Assembly (NCBI RefSeq): GCF_026125825.1
Contig: NZ_JAHCKK010000033.1
Location: 1-42,834, forward strand
Direction: 5' to 3'
From: Hydrogenophaga sp.
Lineage (GTDB): Bacteria; Pseudomonadota; Gammaproteobacteria; Burkholderiales; Burkholderiaceae_C
Length of the DNA: 42,834 bases
The notes under the pieces are model-generated. The model was not told the origin of the DNA. It made no database searches and worked only from the letters and a program-made list of their open reading frames with translations. The first letter of the stretch is position 1, and each line of letters begins with the position of its first letter. Positions 15,430 through 27,279 of the stretch are shown here, piece by piece. A program made the position numbers and the translations under genes.

Positions 15430-15526
15430 GGAAAGCAAGCAGCGAGGTGGCTGGCCAGGCGCCGCGCGGAGCCGTACCAAGGTACGGCGAGCACGGCAAC
15501 GAAGCCAGACGCCCCGGGGCGCCGCT
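15430..15526. repeat. Palindromic intergenic element between atpD and atpC
   Basis: The 122-nt atpD-atpC gap contains a perfect 8-bp palindrome, GCCGTACC-AA-GGTACGGC (15471-15488). It is flanked by GC-rich sequence with two related copies of a GCCAGxCGCC motif in direct orientation and by GGTGGC / GCCACC outer arms. The layout looks like the dispersed GTAC-centred intergenic repeats I recall in Comamonadaceae. It is much longer than the other atp gaps. It may form an RNA hairpin affecting epsilon yield or transcript stability. Confidence 0.6.
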
Positions 15527-17844
<2,318 letters not shown>

Positions 17845-17874
17845 CGGGGCTCCTTAGCTGGTCAATGGGGCGGT

Positions 17875-19422
17875 TCAGTAGGTGCCGGTCTTCTTGAAAT
17901 CGGCAACTGCGGCGGCGAGCTGGGCCTCGGCTTCTTTGTCCTTGTCCAGTGCCTTGCCGCCTTCCATCTTTTGCAGCAGGGCTGCGTGCTTGTCCTTGAG
18001 GAAAGCGTGCAGGCCAGCTTCAAAGGGGAGCACCTTCTTGACGTCGATGTCGTCCAGGTAGCCCTTGTTCACGGCGAACAGCGAGGCGGCCATCAGGCTG
18101 ATGGACAGCGGCGCGTACTGAGCCTGCTTCAGCAGTTCGGTCACGCGAGCGCCGCGCTCGAGCTGCTTGCGGGTGGCTTCGTCCAGGTCGGAAGCGAACT
18201 GCGCGAACGCAGCCAGTTCGCGGTACTGGGCGAGGTCGGTACGGATACCGCCGGATTGCTTCTTGATCAGGTCCGTCTGGGCTGCACCACCGACGCGGGA
18301 CACCGAGATACCGGCGTTGATGGCGGGACGGATGCCGGCGTTGAAGAGGTCGGTCTCGAGGAAGATCTGGCCGTCGGTAATGGAGATGACGTTGGTCGGC
18401 ACGAAGGCGGTGACGTCGCCGGCCTGCGTCTCGATGACGGGCAGCGCGGTGAGCGAACCGGTCTTGCCCTTGACTTCACCGTTGGTGAACTTCTCGACGT
18501 AGTCCTCGCTGACGCGGGCGGCACGCTCGAGCAGGCGCGAGTGCAGGTAGAACACGTCGCCGGGGTAGGCTTCGCGGCCGGGCGGGCGGCGCAGCAGCAG
18601 CGAGATCTGGCGATAGGCCCAGGCCTGCTTGGTCAAGTCGTCATAAATGATCAGGGCGTCCTGGCCGCGGTCGCGGAAGTACTCGCCCATGGTGCAGCCG
18701 GAGTACGGGGCGATGTACTGCATCGCGGCGGATTCGGAAGCGGTGGCGACGACGACGATGGTGTATTCCATCGCGCCGGTTTCCTCCAGCTTGCGGATCA
18801 CGTTCTTCACCGTCGAGGCCTTCTGGCCGATGGCGACGTAGACGCAGAACAGATCCTTGCCCTTCTGGTTGATGATGGCGTCGACGGCCACCGCGGTCTT
18901 GCCGGTCTGGCGGTCGCCAATGATCAGCTCGCGCTGGCCACGGCCGACAGGCACCATGGAGTCGATGGACTTGAGGCCGGTTTGCACCGGCTGCGACACG
19001 GACTTGCGCCAGATCACGCCCGGGGCGATCTTTTCGATCGGCTCGGAGAGCTTGGCGGCGATGGGGCCCTTGCCGTCGATGGGCTGGCCCAGCGCGTTCA
19101 CGACGCGGCCGAGCATTTCGGGGCCGACGGGCACTTCGAGAATGCGGCCCGTGCATTTGACGGTGTCGCCTTCGGAGATGTGCTCGTAGGCGCCGAGAAT
19201 CACCGCGCCGACGGAATCGCGTTCAAGGTTCAACGCCAGGCCGAAGGTGTCGCCGGGGAATTCCAGCATTTCACCCTGCATGGCGTCGGCCAGGCCGTGC
19301 ACGCGGCAGATGCCGTCGGTCACGGAAACCACCGTGCCCTGGTTGCGCACATCGCTGGATGCGCCCAGACCCTCGATACGGGACTTGATCAGTTCGGAGA
19401 TTTCGGCGGGATTGAGTTGCAT
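17875..19422 (-). CDS. atpA: ATP synthase F1 alpha subunit
   Basis: A 515-residue regulatory nucleotide-binding subunit. The Walker A motif [15 protein letters not shown] is intact, followed by the [29 protein letters not shown] region and the arginine-finger segment SRVGGAAQ. The N-terminus ([16 protein letters not shown]) is the helix that binds delta. Length is normal for betaproteobacteria. It lies between atpH and atpG with short gaps. Confidence 0.98.
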   Translation of the reverse strand: MQLNPAEISELIKSRIEGLGASSDVRNQGTVVSVTDGICRVHGLADAMQGEMLEFPGDTFGLALNLERDSVGAVILGAYEHISEGDTVKCTGRILEVPVGPEMLGRVVNALGQPIDGKGPIAAKLSEPIEKIAPGVIWRKSVSQPVQTGLKSIDSMVPVGRGQRELIIGDRQTGKTAVAVDAIINQKGKDLFCVYVAIGQKASTVKNVIRKLEETGAMEYTIVVVATASESAAMQYIAPYSGCTMGEYFRDRGQDALIIYDDLTKQAWAYRQISLLLRRPPGREAYPGDVFYLHSRLLERAARVSEDYVEKFTNGEVKGKTGSLTALPVIETQAGDVTAFVPTNVISITDGQIFLETDLFNAGIRPAINAGISVSRVGGAAQTDLIKKQSGGIRTDLAQYRELAAFAQFASDLDEATRKQLERGARVTELLKQAQYAPLSISLMAASLFAVNKGYLDDIDVKKVLPFEAGLHAFLKDKHAALLQKMEGGKALDKDKEAEAQLAAAVADFKKTGTY

Positions 19423-19476
19423 GACTCTTTCCTTCTTTCGTTAAATGGTGTGCAGGCGCGCCCGGAGTAACAGCCG

Positions 19477-20007
19477 TCAGGCCGTCAGGGCAATCTTCAT
19501 TTGTTCCAGGCGGGCTTTGACCGAAGTGTCGAGCACCTCGTCACCCACCACCACGCGAATGCCGCCGATCAGATCGGGCTGCAGTTCCACCTGGAGGTTG
19601 AGCTTGCGTCCAAAGCGCTTTTCAAGCACCCCGGAGAGCTCGGCCAGCGTGGCGCTGTCCACCTCGAAGGCGCTGTGAACCACCGCGTCGAAAGACCCCA
19701 GCTGCGCGTTCTTCAGCGCGCGGAACTGGGCGGCGATCTCAGGCAAGGCCTCGATGCGGCCGTTTTCGATCACGGTGCGCAGGAAGTTCTGGCCGATGGT
19801 GGGCAGGCTGCTCTTGAGCAGGCCCGTCATCAGCGAAAGCACCTGATCCGGTTCGGTCTTGGGGCTGTCGGCGAACTGACGCAGCTGTTCATTGGCGGCC
19901 AGGACAGCCAGCTCGTCGAGCCAGGCCGCGGCGCCAGCCGCGTCAGAGCCTGCGGCCTTGAACAGCGCTTCCGCATAGGGGCGGGCAATGGTGGCGATTT
20001 CTGCCAT
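19477..20007 (-). CDS. atpH: ATP synthase delta subunit (OSCP)
   Basis: A 176-residue delta subunit that joins the peripheral stalk to the top of F1. The N-terminal helical domain starts [13 protein letters not shown], and the C-terminal part has the family [23 protein letters not shown] motif. Length matches E. coli delta. It lies between atpF and atpA, the standard order. Confidence 0.97.
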   Translation of the reverse strand: MAEIATIARPYAEALFKAAGSDAAGAAAWLDELAVLAANEQLRQFADSPKTEPDQVLSLMTGLLKSSLPTIGQNFLRTVIENGRIEALPEIAAQFRALKNAQLGSFDAVVHSAFEVDSATLAELSGVLEKRFGRKLNLQVELQPDLIGGIRVVVGDEVLDTSVKARLEQMKIALTA

Positions 20008-20047
20008 GGTGGTCCTTTGAATGCCGGTCGGTGGCGTCAGGCTCTGA

Positions 20048-20518
20048 TCAGAGCTCGGTCTTCAGGCGGCCCAGCAATTCGGCGTGAACGCCGGCATTGA
20101 TTTCGCGCTTGAGAATCTGCTCGGCGCCCTTGACGGCCAGGGCAGCCACTTGCTCGCGCAGGGCTTCGCGGGCCTTGACGACCTGCTGCTCGGCTTCCTG
20201 GCGGGCGGCCGCCACGATCTTCGAAGCCTCTTCAGTGGCACGGGCCTTGGCTTCTTCGATCACGGTCTGAGCACGTCGCTCGGCGTCGGCCAGACGGGTG
20301 GCGGATTCGTTGCGCGATTTGCTCAACTCTTCTTCCACCCGCTTGTTGGCCACGGCCAATTCGGTCTTTGCTTTTTCGGAAGCAGCCAGACCTTCGGAAA
20401 TCTTCAACGCACGCTCATCGAGCGCCTTGGCGATGGGTGGCCACACGAATTTCATCGTGAACCACACCAGAATCGCGAAGACGATGGCCTGCGCAAAGAG
20501 GGTTGCATTGATGTTCAT
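20048..20518 (-). CDS. atpF: ATP synthase Fo subunit b
   Basis: A 156-residue peripheral stalk subunit with one N-terminal membrane helix (residues about 5-25, including [16 protein letters not shown]) and a long charged, Ala/Lys/Glu-rich coiled coil. Length is the same as E. coli b. It dimerises and holds F1 against rotation. It follows atpE after a 122-nt gap in which I see no clear signal. Confidence 0.97.
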   Translation of the reverse strand: MNINATLFAQAIVFAILVWFTMKFVWPPIAKALDERALKISEGLAASEKAKTELAVANKRVEEELSKSRNESATRLADAERRAQTVIEEAKARATEEASKIVAAARQEAEQQVVKAREALREQVAALAVKGAEQILKREINAGVHAELLGRLKTEL

Positions 20519-20640
20519 CGCAACGCCTTTCTGTGTGTTGACAAGAGGAGTGACGCACCGACTGCCGACACGGGTGGCATGAGAGCGACGGGATGGAAGC
20601 CGTCACCGCAACACCAGCCCGCGCAGGGCAGCGAGCCGGA

Positions 20641-20949
<309 letters not shown>

Positions 20950-20962
20950 CTAGAGAGCCGCG

Positions 20963-21829
20963 TCAGTGCGCGTCATGCGCCTGCCCCAGATAGATCAGGG
21001 CCAGCATCATGAAGATGAACGCTTGCAAGGTGATGACCAAGATGTGAAACAGCGTCCACACCGTGCCAGCGATCAGGTGACCAATGAAGAAGAGCGAGCC
21101 GCCCAGCGACAGGGTGGCGTAGGCACCCAGCAGGGCGATCAGCATGAACACCAGCTCGCCAGCAAACATGTTGCCGAACAACCGCATGCCGTGCGACACC
21201 GTCTTGGCGACGAACTCGATCATCTGCATCAGGAAGTTGACAATGCCCAGCAGCACGGCCCAAAGGGGGTTCTTGCTGGTGCCGAAGGGCGCGCTCACGA
21301 GCTCGTGAGCCCAGCCACCCAGGCCCTTGATCTTGATGTTGTAGAACAGGCACATCAGCAGCACCGACACCGACAGACCCAGGGTGGTCGACAGGTCGGC
21401 GGTGGGCACGACGCGCAAGTAATCCTTGAAGCCCATGGCCGGGCCGGCGCTGTGCCAGATCTGGGGAATCAGGTCCACCGGGATCATGTCCATGAAGTTC
21501 ATCATGAAGATCCAGACGAACACCGTCAACGCCAGCGGCGCGACGAGCTTGCGGCTCTGTGCGTTGTGAATGACGGACTTGGCCTGCGAATCGACCATTT
21601 CCACCAGCATCTCGACAGCCGCCTGGAAGCGCCCCGGCACACCAGCCGTGGCCACGCGCGCGGCGCGCCAGAGCACGAACACCGTGAGCAGACCCAGAAG
21701 CGCGCTCACCACGACGGAGTCGATGTTGATCACGGAGAAATCAACGATGGATTCCTGCTTGTGGTTCGTCAGGTGGACGAGGTGGTGGCGAATGTATTCG
21801 CCCGGGGTCAAAGTGCCTTCAGCAGCCAT
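20963..21829 (-). CDS. atpB: ATP synthase Fo subunit a
   Basis: A 288-residue, multi-helix proton channel subunit. The essential arginine is in MRLFGNMFAGELV, and the last helices include ITLQAFIFMMLALIYLGQA. The N-terminus (TPGEYIRHHLVHLTN) is the periplasmic segment usual in beta- and gammaproteobacteria. The ATG is chosen because the frame upstream runs into atpI. It precedes atpE after about 76 nt. Confidence 0.97.
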   Translation of the reverse strand: MAAEGTLTPGEYIRHHLVHLTNHKQESIVDFSVINIDSVVVSALLGLLTVFVLWRAARVATAGVPGRFQAAVEMLVEMVDSQAKSVIHNAQSRKLVAPLALTVFVWIFMMNFMDMIPVDLIPQIWHSAGPAMGFKDYLRVVPTADLSTTLGLSVSVLLMCLFYNIKIKGLGGWAHELVSAPFGTSKNPLWAVLLGIVNFLMQMIEFVAKTVSHGMRLFGNMFAGELVFMLIALLGAYATLSLGGSLFFIGHLIAGTVWTLFHILVITLQAFIFMMLALIYLGQAHDAH

Positions 21830-21855
21830 GTTCGTGTGTCCGATGAGCCGGAGAG

Positions 21856-22362
21856 TCAACTGTTTGCATTTGATCGCCTGGCCTGGATGAGGCATCCAAA
21901 CCAATAGACCTTGAGAACCAACACAAGCCCGACCAGAAGGCCGAACCAATTCAGGGGAGAGACCACCCAGGGGGCCGCGGCCAACATGACCACCGCCAAC
22001 AGGATCTTGACGCCCTCCCACAGCAGGAAACCGGCAAATGCCGCATTGGCGTGCGCCGCCCACACACGGGACATTGCACTGGAGGTCAATCCGTAGGCCA
22101 TCAGAGCCGAGGGAATCGCCACCGCCGCCGCGCCATACAGAACCGACCACGCCACCGAAGACGACTGCCACAGCAATCCGCCCACGATGCTCGCCACCAG
22201 CCCCACCAGCCACTGCACCATCACCAGCCGCCAGAGCGATAGCACTGGCTGGCCAACCCGCCACTGCTGCGCCTCTTCGCGCGTCAATGGCTTGAATTCG
22301 GTGTCCTGCCCCCCATCTTCCTGGTCTGCCCAACCGGGCGGGATCGAATGTCCTTGCGTCAT
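21856..22362 (-). CDS. atpI: ATP synthase accessory protein I
   Basis: A 168-residue membrane protein with about 45 soluble N-terminal residues and four predicted membrane helices. These are the position and shape of AtpI, which helps c-ring assembly or magnesium supply. It is the first gene of the operon, 26 nt before atpB. The ATG (MTQGHSIPPGW) is preferred; a TTG 16 codons upstream would start inside the promoter region. AtpI sequences vary a lot, so the call depends partly on location. Confidence 0.85.
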   Translation of the reverse strand: MTQGHSIPPGWADQEDGGQDTEFKPLTREEAQQWRVGQPVLSLWRLVMVQWLVGLVASIVGGLLWQSSSVAWSVLYGAAAVAIPSALMAYGLTSSAMSRVWAAHANAAFAGFLLWEGVKILLAVVMLAAAPWVVSPLNWFGLLVGLVLVLKVYWFGCLIQARRSNANS

Positions 22363-22418
22363 GTTCGACCTCGCGCGTGACAAACAGACGTCAAAGCGCC
22401 TGGGTTGCAAAGCCGCTC

Positions 22419-22449
22419 ATTATACGTAGAAACCCCAGCCCTCCGTCAA
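22419..22449 (-). promoter_or_regulatory. Candidate promoter of the atp operon
   Basis: On the minus strand a perfect -10 TATAAT (22424-22419) lies downstream of TTGACG (22449-22444), five of six matches to -35. The 19-nt spacer is longer than ideal. The start would be near 22412, about 50 nt before atpI. The divergent transaminase promoter must lie in the same 150-nt gap but is not obvious. Confidence 0.6.
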
Positions 22450-22512
22450 TATTCAGCGGACGTGATAACCGTGCTCGCCACACGCCTCAAGGGGGCGTCC
22501 GATAATCCCGCC

Positions 22513-23397
22513 ATGACCGACTTGCCCGACTCCCTGTGCTTCCTGGACGGGGCCTACGGTCCGCTGCGGGAAGCCCGCGTCAGTGTGCTGGACCGAGGCT
22601 TTATCTTTGGCGATGCCATCTACGAGGTGCTGCCAGCCTATGGCGGGCGCGTGTTCCGCTTCGCCGAGCACATGGCGCGGCTGGAGCGCTCGCTGCGCGA
22701 AATGCGCATACCCAATCCCTTTTCGCCCGACGAATGGTTGGGCATTGCTCGGCGGCTGATCGCCGACCAGCAGGCTCGGGGTGCGCAGGACCAGCTCATC
22801 TACCTGCAGGTCACGCGCGGCGTGGCACCGCGTGACCACGTCATGCCGCCGGGCCTCAAGCCCACGGTGTTCGCCATGGCCAACCCGATGAAGCTGGCCA
22901 CCCGGGAGCAGCGTGCTCACGGCGTGGCCTGCGTCACTGCCGATGACTTCCGCTGGCGCAAGGCTCATATCAAGACCACCAGCCTCCTGGGCTCGGTGAT
23001 GGCACGCCAGATCGCCGCCGATGCAGGCGCTGTGGAGGTCGTGATGTTCCGCGACGGCTTTCTGAGCGAAGGCGCTTCCAGCAACGTGTGGGTGGTCAAG
23101 GATGGCGTGGTCATGGGCCCGCCTAAGGACAATCTGGTGCTCGAAGGCATCCGCTTCGGGCTTGTCGAGGAACTCTGCCGGCAACAAGGTTTGCAGCATG
23201 AGCTTCGCCGCATCCCGCGCGCGGAGGTGCTGTCGGCCGACGAGTTGCTGCTGTCCTCGGCCACCAAGGAAATACTGCCCATCACCACGCTGGACGGCGC
23301 GCCGGTGGGCCACGGCACCCAACGCGGCCAGCCGGGCCCCGTATACGCCAGCCTGTACGCGGGTTACCAGCGCGCGGTGGCCGCGCAATCGATTTGA
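22513..23397 (+). CDS. D-amino-acid transaminase-like PLP enzyme (fold type IV)
   Basis: A 294-residue class IV aminotransferase. The PLP lysine is Lys154 in HIKTTSLL, the conserved Glu186 lies in LSEGASSNVWV, and the N-terminal signature DRGFIFGDAIYEV matches D-alanine transaminases closely. VLEGIRFGL binds the cofactor phosphate region. It probably moves amino groups between D-amino acids and 2-oxo acids in the cytoplasm. A branched-chain or aminodeoxychorismate lyase identity is less likely. The ATG follows CCCGCC with no strong SD; an upstream in-frame extension lies in the promoter region and is rejected. It starts a plus-strand run with DUF493, lipB and lipA. Confidence 0.88.
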   Translation: MTDLPDSLCFLDGAYGPLREARVSVLDRGFIFGDAIYEVLPAYGGRVFRFAEHMARLERSLREMRIPNPFSPDEWLGIARRLIADQQARGAQDQLIYLQVTRGVAPRDHVMPPGLKPTVFAMANPMKLATREQRAHGVACVTADDFRWRKAHIKTTSLLGSVMARQIAADAGAVEVVMFRDGFLSEGASSNVWVVKDGVVMGPPKDNLVLEGIRFGLVEELCRQQGLQHELRRIPRAEVLSADELLLSSATKEILPITTLDGAPVGHGTQRGQPGPVYASLYAGYQRAVAAQSI

Positions 23398-23416
23398 AGA
23401 ACTGGACACCGGACCG

Positions 23417-23701
23417 ATGGAACTCCCGCCCGACATCCCCCCCGAGCAGTCGCTCATCACCTATCCGAGCGACTTTCCCATCAAGGTGATGGGCGCCAAT
23501 GTCGATGGCTTTGCCACCGCCATGACCCATGTCGCGCGCGCCTTCGACCCTGGCTTTGACGAAAACACCATCGAGCGGCGCCCGAGCAAGGCCGGCAACT
23601 ACCTGGGCCTCACGCTCACGGTGCACGTGACGAGCCGCGAGCAACTCGACGAGCTGTACCGCACGCTGACCACCCACCCGATGGTCAAGGTGGTGTTGTG
23701 A
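23417..23701 (+). CDS. DUF493 (YbeD-like) small protein
   Basis: A 94-residue ferredoxin-like-fold protein of the YbeD/DUF493 family ([13 protein letters not shown], then [38 protein letters not shown] across the C-terminal half). In E. coli ybeD also lies just before lipB, and the same order here suggests a regulatory or assembly role near lipoate synthesis. The ATG follows the transaminase stop by about 20 nt. Binding of a small ligand is possible; the function is not known. Confidence 0.93.
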   Translation: MELPPDIPPEQSLITYPSDFPIKVMGANVDGFATAMTHVARAFDPGFDENTIERRPSKAGNYLGLTLTVHVTSREQLDELYRTLTTHPMVKVVL

Positions 23702-23774
23702 CACGCTCCCCGCTCCAGCGCTTCGCGGTCCGGCGGCCCCCGGGCGGCTGGCCCCACTTTGCGGCCTCGCGCCC

Positions 23775-24479
23775 ATGGGACGGACCTTGATCGTTCGCGC
23801 GCTGGGCCGGGTGGATCACGCCCCCACCTATGAGGCCATGCAGGCCTTCACCGCAGCGCGCTCGGCCGACACGCCAGACGAGCTGTGGATCTGCGAGCAT
23901 GCCCCCGTCTTTACCCAGGGGCTGGCGGGCCGTGAAGACCACTTGCTGGCCCCAGGTGACATCCCGGTGGTGCAGACCAACCGCGGCGGCCAGGTGACCT
24001 ACCACGGGCCCGGCCAGGTGGTGGCCTACCCCTTGGTGAACCTGCAACGCGCGGGCTACTTCGTCAAGGAATATGTCTACCGGGTGGAAGAAGCAGTGAT
24101 CCGCACCCTGGACACCTTCGGCGTGACCGGCCATCGCGTGGCCGGGGCGCCCGGCATCTACGTGCGGCTGGACGACCCGGGGAGCCACGCCCTGCTGCCG
24201 CAGCGGCCGCAGAAGCGGAGCCCCGACGAGCCCCTGCCCCCACCTGACTTCACCGGGCTGGGCAAGATCGCGGCGCTCGGCATCAAAGTCAGCCGCCACT
24301 GCACCTACCACGGTGTGGCGCTGAACGTGGCGATGGACCTTCAACCCTTCGATCGCATCAACCCTTGCGGCTACGCGGGCCTGCCCACGGTCGACCTTTC
24401 TACAATCGGGGTCGCGGCCTCCTGGGACGACGCCGCAGCGGTGCTGAGCCAGAAGCTCGTCACCACCCTGAGCCCCTGA
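23775..24479 (+). CDS. lipB: Octanoyl-[acyl-carrier-protein]:protein octanoyltransferase
   Basis: A 234-residue LipB, which moves octanoate from ACP to lipoyl domains as the first step of lipoate synthesis. The signature [12 protein letters not shown] (about residues 70-81), catalytic Lys164 in GKIAALGIK and acyl-thioester Cys198 in NPCGYAG are all present. Between APGIYV (near 130) and GKIAALG lies a Pro/Arg-rich insertion of roughly 30 residues not found in E. coli LipB. The 73-nt gap before the gene is GC-rich with no clear promoter. LipA follows 28 nt later, so the two are probably cotranscribed. Confidence 0.96.
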   Translation: MGRTLIVRALGRVDHAPTYEAMQAFTAARSADTPDELWICEHAPVFTQGLAGREDHLLAPGDIPVVQTNRGGQVTYHGPGQVVAYPLVNLQRAGYFVKEYVYRVEEAVIRTLDTFGVTGHRVAGAPGIYVRLDDPGSHALLPQRPQKRSPDEPLPPPDFTGLGKIAALGIKVSRHCTYHGVALNVAMDLQPFDRINPCGYAGLPTVDLSTIGVAASWDDAAAVLSQKLVTTLSP

Positions 24480-24507
24480 ACCCAACCGCGCCACCCGCGC
24501 CCACGCC

Positions 24508-25524
24508 ATGACCCGCCTTGACACCCCCTCGGCTCCCGCCAGCAGCACCGTTCGCGACGCCCAGCCCGCTGCCAGCTATGACGCCACGGCCAAGCAGAAA
24601 AGCCAGGCCAAGACCGCGCGCATCCCGATCAAGGTCGTGCCTGCCGAGGTGCTGAAGAAACCCGAATGGATCCGCGTCAAGGCCGGCAGCCCGACCACGC
24701 GCTTCTACGAGATCAAGGACATCCTGCGCACCAACAAGCTGGTGACGGTGTGCGAAGAAGCCAGTTGCCCCAACATCGGCGAGTGCTTCGGCAAAGGCAC
24801 GGCCACCTTCATGATCATGGGCGACAAGTGCACGCGCCGCTGCCCGTTTTGCGACGTAGGCCACGGCCGCCCCGATCCGCTGGACGTGAACGAGCCCGAC
24901 AACCTGGCCAAGACGATTGCGCAGCTGAACCTGAAATACGTGGTGATCACCAGCGTGGACCGCGACGATCTGCGCGACGGCGGCGCAGGCCACTTCGTGG
25001 CCTGTATCGAGAAGACGCGCGCTTTGTCGCCGCAGACGCAGATCGAGGTGCTGGTGCCCGACTTCCGGGGCCGCGACGACCGCGCGCTTGACATTCTCAA
25101 GGCCGCACCGCCGGATGTGATGAACCACAACCTGGAGACAGTGCCGCGCCTGTACAAGGAAGCGCGCCCCGGTTCGGACTACCAGTTCAGCCTGAACCTG
25201 CTCAAGAAGTTCAAGGCACTGTTTCCGCACGTGCCGACCAAGAGCGGCCTCATGGTGGGTCTGGGCGAAACCGACGAGGAAATTCTCGATGTGATGCGGG
25301 ACATGCGCGCGCACCACATCGACATGTTGACCATCGGACAATACCTCGCCCCCAGCGGCCATCACCTGCCCGTGCGCCGCTACGTGCACCCGGACACCTT
25401 CAAGATGTTCGAGGACAAGGCCTACGAAATGGGCTTCACGCACGCTGCCGTGGGCGCCATGGTGCGCAGCTCGTACCACGCCGACCAACAGGCCCATGGC
25501 GTGCTCAATCCCGAAGTGAAGTGA
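24508..25524 (+). CDS. lipA: Lipoyl synthase (radical SAM)
   Basis: A 338-residue lipoyl synthase that inserts two sulfurs into protein-bound octanoyl groups. The radical SAM cluster ligands are Cys108, Cys112 and Cys115 (CTRRCPFC). The auxiliary sacrificial cluster uses Cys82, Cys87 and Cys93 ([12 protein letters not shown]), and the C-terminal RSSY serine that completes it is present in MVRSSYHAD. About 40 Ala/Thr/Lys-rich N-terminal residues precede the conserved part. It directly follows lipB. Confidence 0.97.
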   Translation: MTRLDTPSAPASSTVRDAQPAASYDATAKQKSQAKTARIPIKVVPAEVLKKPEWIRVKAGSPTTRFYEIKDILRTNKLVTVCEEASCPNIGECFGKGTATFMIMGDKCTRRCPFCDVGHGRPDPLDVNEPDNLAKTIAQLNLKYVVITSVDRDDLRDGGAGHFVACIEKTRALSPQTQIEVLVPDFRGRDDRALDILKAAPPDVMNHNLETVPRLYKEARPGSDYQFSLNLLKKFKALFPHVPTKSGLMVGLGETDEEILDVMRDMRAHHIDMLTIGQYLAPSGHHLPVRRYVHPDTFKMFEDKAYEMGFTHAAVGAMVRSSYHADQQAHGVLNPEVK

Positions 25525-25525
25525 C

Positions 25526-26224
25526 ATGCCCGGCGCGCACGACCACTTGAGCGTGCGCGACTACGGCGCCTCGCACGGCAGCCACGATCACGAGCACTTC
25601 CAGATCCTCGTGGGTCTGGAGGGTGTGCTCGAACTGGAGGTCGCCGGTCGCGGGCAACGCATTGCGGCCGGCGACGGATGCGTGGTGCCACCGGGCGAGC
25701 ACCATGACTTCGAAGGGCGCGGCGCCACGCGTTGCCTGGTGCTGGACTCGCACGACCCTGCCTGGGCCCGGGCTGTCGCAGCAGCCCCGCCTGGCGTGCA
25801 CGTCCTGGCACGTTACCTGGCCGCCGCCATCACGGCCGGTCTGCCGCGCGCGCGCCAGGCCGGCGCAGGCCTGCTGCTCGAGGCCTGGTTGCCACACCAT
25901 CACACGGCACCCCCGCCCCTGGAACGGCATCGCCGCCCCATCGATTGGGCCGCACTGGGCCAGTGGCTGCAGGCGCGCTGGCAAACACCTCTCACCGTGG
26001 CCGACCTGGCTTCGCAGGTGCACCTGAGCCCGTCACAGTTCACCGTGCGCTGCCAGGCCGAGCAAGGCGACAGCCCCATGCAATGGCTGCGCCGGCAACG
26101 CCTGGCCCAGGCCCGCGCCTGGCGCGCAGGCGGGCTGAGCGTGGCCGACACGGCCCGCCGCATCGGCTACCGCTCGCCCTCGGCACTGACGGCCGCGCTG
26201 CGCCGCGACTTGCCGCGCGATTGA
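25526..26224 (+). CDS. AraC-family transcriptional regulator with cupin sensor domain
   Basis: A 232-residue regulator. Residues about 15-75 form a small cupin sensor with a His-rich entry (SHGSHDHEHFQILVG) and PPGEHHDF, suggesting metal or small-ligand binding. Residues about 145-230 form the AraC/XylS double helix-turn-helix (LTVADLASQVHLSPSQFTVRC, SVADTARRIGYRSPSALTAAL). It starts 1 nt after the lipA stop but is unlikely to act on lipoate genes. The downstream EamA transporter is the more natural target. Targets and ligand are not known. Confidence 0.9.
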   Translation: MPGAHDHLSVRDYGASHGSHDHEHFQILVGLEGVLELEVAGRGQRIAAGDGCVVPPGEHHDFEGRGATRCLVLDSHDPAWARAVAAAPPGVHVLARYLAAAITAGLPRARQAGAGLLLEAWLPHHHTAPPPLERHRRPIDWAALGQWLQARWQTPLTVADLASQVHLSPSQFTVRCQAEQGDSPMQWLRRQRLAQARAWRAGGLSVADTARRIGYRSPSALTAALRRDLPRD

Positions 26225-26328
26225 CCACCCCCTTCAAGACCGGCGCCGCGCAACGACAAACCGTCGGATCGCGACGAGGGCCCGGGCTAAGCTTGCGGCA
26301 TGGGTCTCATCCTCTTGCCTGGTCACCA

Positions 26329-27279
26329 ATGAGCCGTCATCGCCACTCCCTCCCGCTGGGCATCGGCTTTGGCGCCGCCGCTGGCGCCGCCTGGGGTTTT
26401 GTGTTCCTGGCACCCGAGCTCGCTCGCGACTTCTCACCCTTGCAGCTGTCCGCCGCCCGCTATCTGGCCTATGGCCTGGTGGCCCTGGCTCTGATCGCGC
26501 CGCGCTGGCATGCTTTGGCCCCCAGGCTCGGTCGGCCGGAGTGGTGGGCCCTGCTGCGGCTGAGCCTGCTGGGCAATATCCTGTACTACGTGCTGCTGGC
26601 GTCGGCGGTGCAACTGGGTGGCATGGCCATGACTTCGCTGGTCATCGGATTTCTGCCGGTGGCGGTCACGCTCATCGGCAGTCGCGGCCAAGGTGCGGTG
26701 CCGTTGCGCCGACTGGCGCTCACTCTGGCACTGGGCATCGCGGGGATTGCCTGCGTGGCCTGGCAGGCGCTGGGCGTGCCGTCCGAGGCGCCTGTGGCCA
26801 TCCGCTTCACGGGTTTTCTCTGCGCGCTCGGTGCGCTGGCGGCCTGGACCGCCTACGCGGTGAGCAACAGCCGCTGGCTGCTTCGCCTGGACCACGTCTC
26901 CTCGCACGACTGGAGCTTGCTCACCGGCCTGGTGACGGGCGGGCTGGCCCTGCTTCTGGCGGTGCCCGCCTTTATCGGCAGCAACCTTAGCGACCACACT
27001 GGCGCGCAATGGGGACGTTTCGTCGGCGTTGCCGCCGGCATGGCGATCATGGCCTCGATCCTGGGCAACGCATTCTGGAACCGGGCCAGCCGCCTGTTGC
27101 CGCTGACCATGATCGGCCAGATGATCCTGTTCGAGACCCTGTTCGCCCTGCTCTACGGTTTCCTTTGGGAAGCTCGCTGGCCTACGGCACTGGAGGCCCT
27201 GGCCATGGTGCTCGTGAGCGCCAGCGTGCTGGCGGGTATCTCAGCGCACCAGACGCGGGCGCCGGAGCACGGGAACTAG
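26329..27279 (+). CDS. EamA/DMT-family transporter
   Basis: A 316-residue inner-membrane protein with ten predicted helices in two EamA repeats (first starting AAAGAAWGFVFLAPELA, second in the region LCALGALAAWTAYAVSNSRW). The family exports amino acids, nucleobases, vitamins or other small metabolites. The ATG is preceded by an 11-codon mini-frame whose stop overlaps it (ATGA). The preceding AraC gene is a likely regulator. The stop codon shares a CTAG with the stop of the convergent ptsI gene, so no terminator separates them. Confidence 0.9.
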   Translation: MSRHRHSLPLGIGFGAAAGAAWGFVFLAPELARDFSPLQLSAARYLAYGLVALALIAPRWHALAPRLGRPEWWALLRLSLLGNILYYVLLASAVQLGGMAMTSLVIGFLPVAVTLIGSRGQGAVPLRRLALTLALGIAGIACVAWQALGVPSEAPVAIRFTGFLCALGALAAWTAYAVSNSRWLLRLDHVSSHDWSLLTGLVTGGLALLLAVPAFIGSNLSDHTGAQWGRFVGVAAGMAIMASILGNAFWNRASRLLPLTMIGQMILFETLFALLYGFLWEARWPTALEALAMVLVSASVLAGISAHQTRAPEHGN

